The notes below the pieces were generated by a model. The model searched no databases, was not told where the DNA came from, and was given only the letters and a program-made list of their open reading frames with translations. Below, piece by piece: positions 17,642-17,662 of a DNA stretch of 17,662 nucleotides (position 1 is the first letter of the stretch; every line of letters starts with the position of its first letter). The stretch is from DASPXK01 sp035637315 (GTDB lineage: Bacteria; Chloroflexota; UBA6077; JACCZL01), in the NCBI GenBank assembly GCA_035637315.1, contig DASPXK010000167.1:1-17662 (forward strand), in the 5' to 3' direction. A program made the translations under genes and the position numbers.

Positions 17642-17662
17642 ATGGAGGGCGAACTCTTGAAT
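17642..17662 (+). CDS. Start of a gene cut by the window edge
   Basis: ATG with AGGGAG (17629-17634) 7 bases upstream and a good promoter at 17587-17615. Only seven codons (MEGELLN) are visible, so the product cannot be identified. Confidence 0.4.

Overview
This is a GC-rich, densely coded bacterial window with no rRNA, tRNA, CRISPR array or insertion sequence that I could see. Codon use, the abundance of TTGACA/TATAAT-like promoters and the mix of families (HMA_2-type protein, DUF5132/DUF1490-like small membrane proteins, YkvA, DUF4239, CtpC-like ATPase) suggest Chloroflexota, with Actinomycetota as the alternative. That assignment is an inference; no phylogenetic marker is present.

Nearly everything concerns divalent transition metals. 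1-2027: a metal ABC substrate-binding protein on the minus strand, cut by the window edge, faces the remains of a CDF exporter, followed by a 46-residue membrane peptide. 2109-4457: a CmtR-like ArsR repressor overlaps a CDF-type exporter, and a ZIP importer follows with its own promoter. 4501-6777, minus strand: an unrecognised 183-residue protein, a divergent ZIP protein and two small one-helix membrane proteins. 6778-7065: tandem repeats and a REP-like palindrome. 7066-8407, minus strand: a small membrane protein ending in a His motif, an HMA_2-type protein and an SRPBCC protein form an operon. 8551-9943: YkvA and DUF4239 proteins around a 7-bp repeat tract. 9944-12983: a structured leader and a CtpC-like P1B-ATPase. 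13156-16218: a Zur-like Fur protein, an ABC ATPase, an ABC permease and a second divergent ZIP protein. 16321-17662: an MgtC protein, a VapBC-type pair on the minus strand and the start of a further gene.

The parts fit a single uptake/efflux circuit. Uptake would use the ABC transporter and the ZIP protein, repressed by the Zur-like protein. Two promoters (substrate-binding protein and ZIP) carry the same 6-3-6 palindrome on their -10 box, of the form TGARAY-GTG-RTYTCA, which resembles actinobacterial Zur boxes; two weaker matches lie in the ABC transporter/ZIP-like operon. Efflux would use the CDF protein under ArsR and the P-ATPase.

The most novel feature is a set of three paralogous small membrane proteins sharing a TM - RPLAK - TE(K/R) - (E/A)xRAE(L/W) layout. 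One ends in HAHAH and is co-operonic with an HMA_2-type protein. This recalls the mycobacterial PacL scaffolds that assemble CtpC-type P-ATPases into metal-efflux platforms, and may be an undescribed counterpart.
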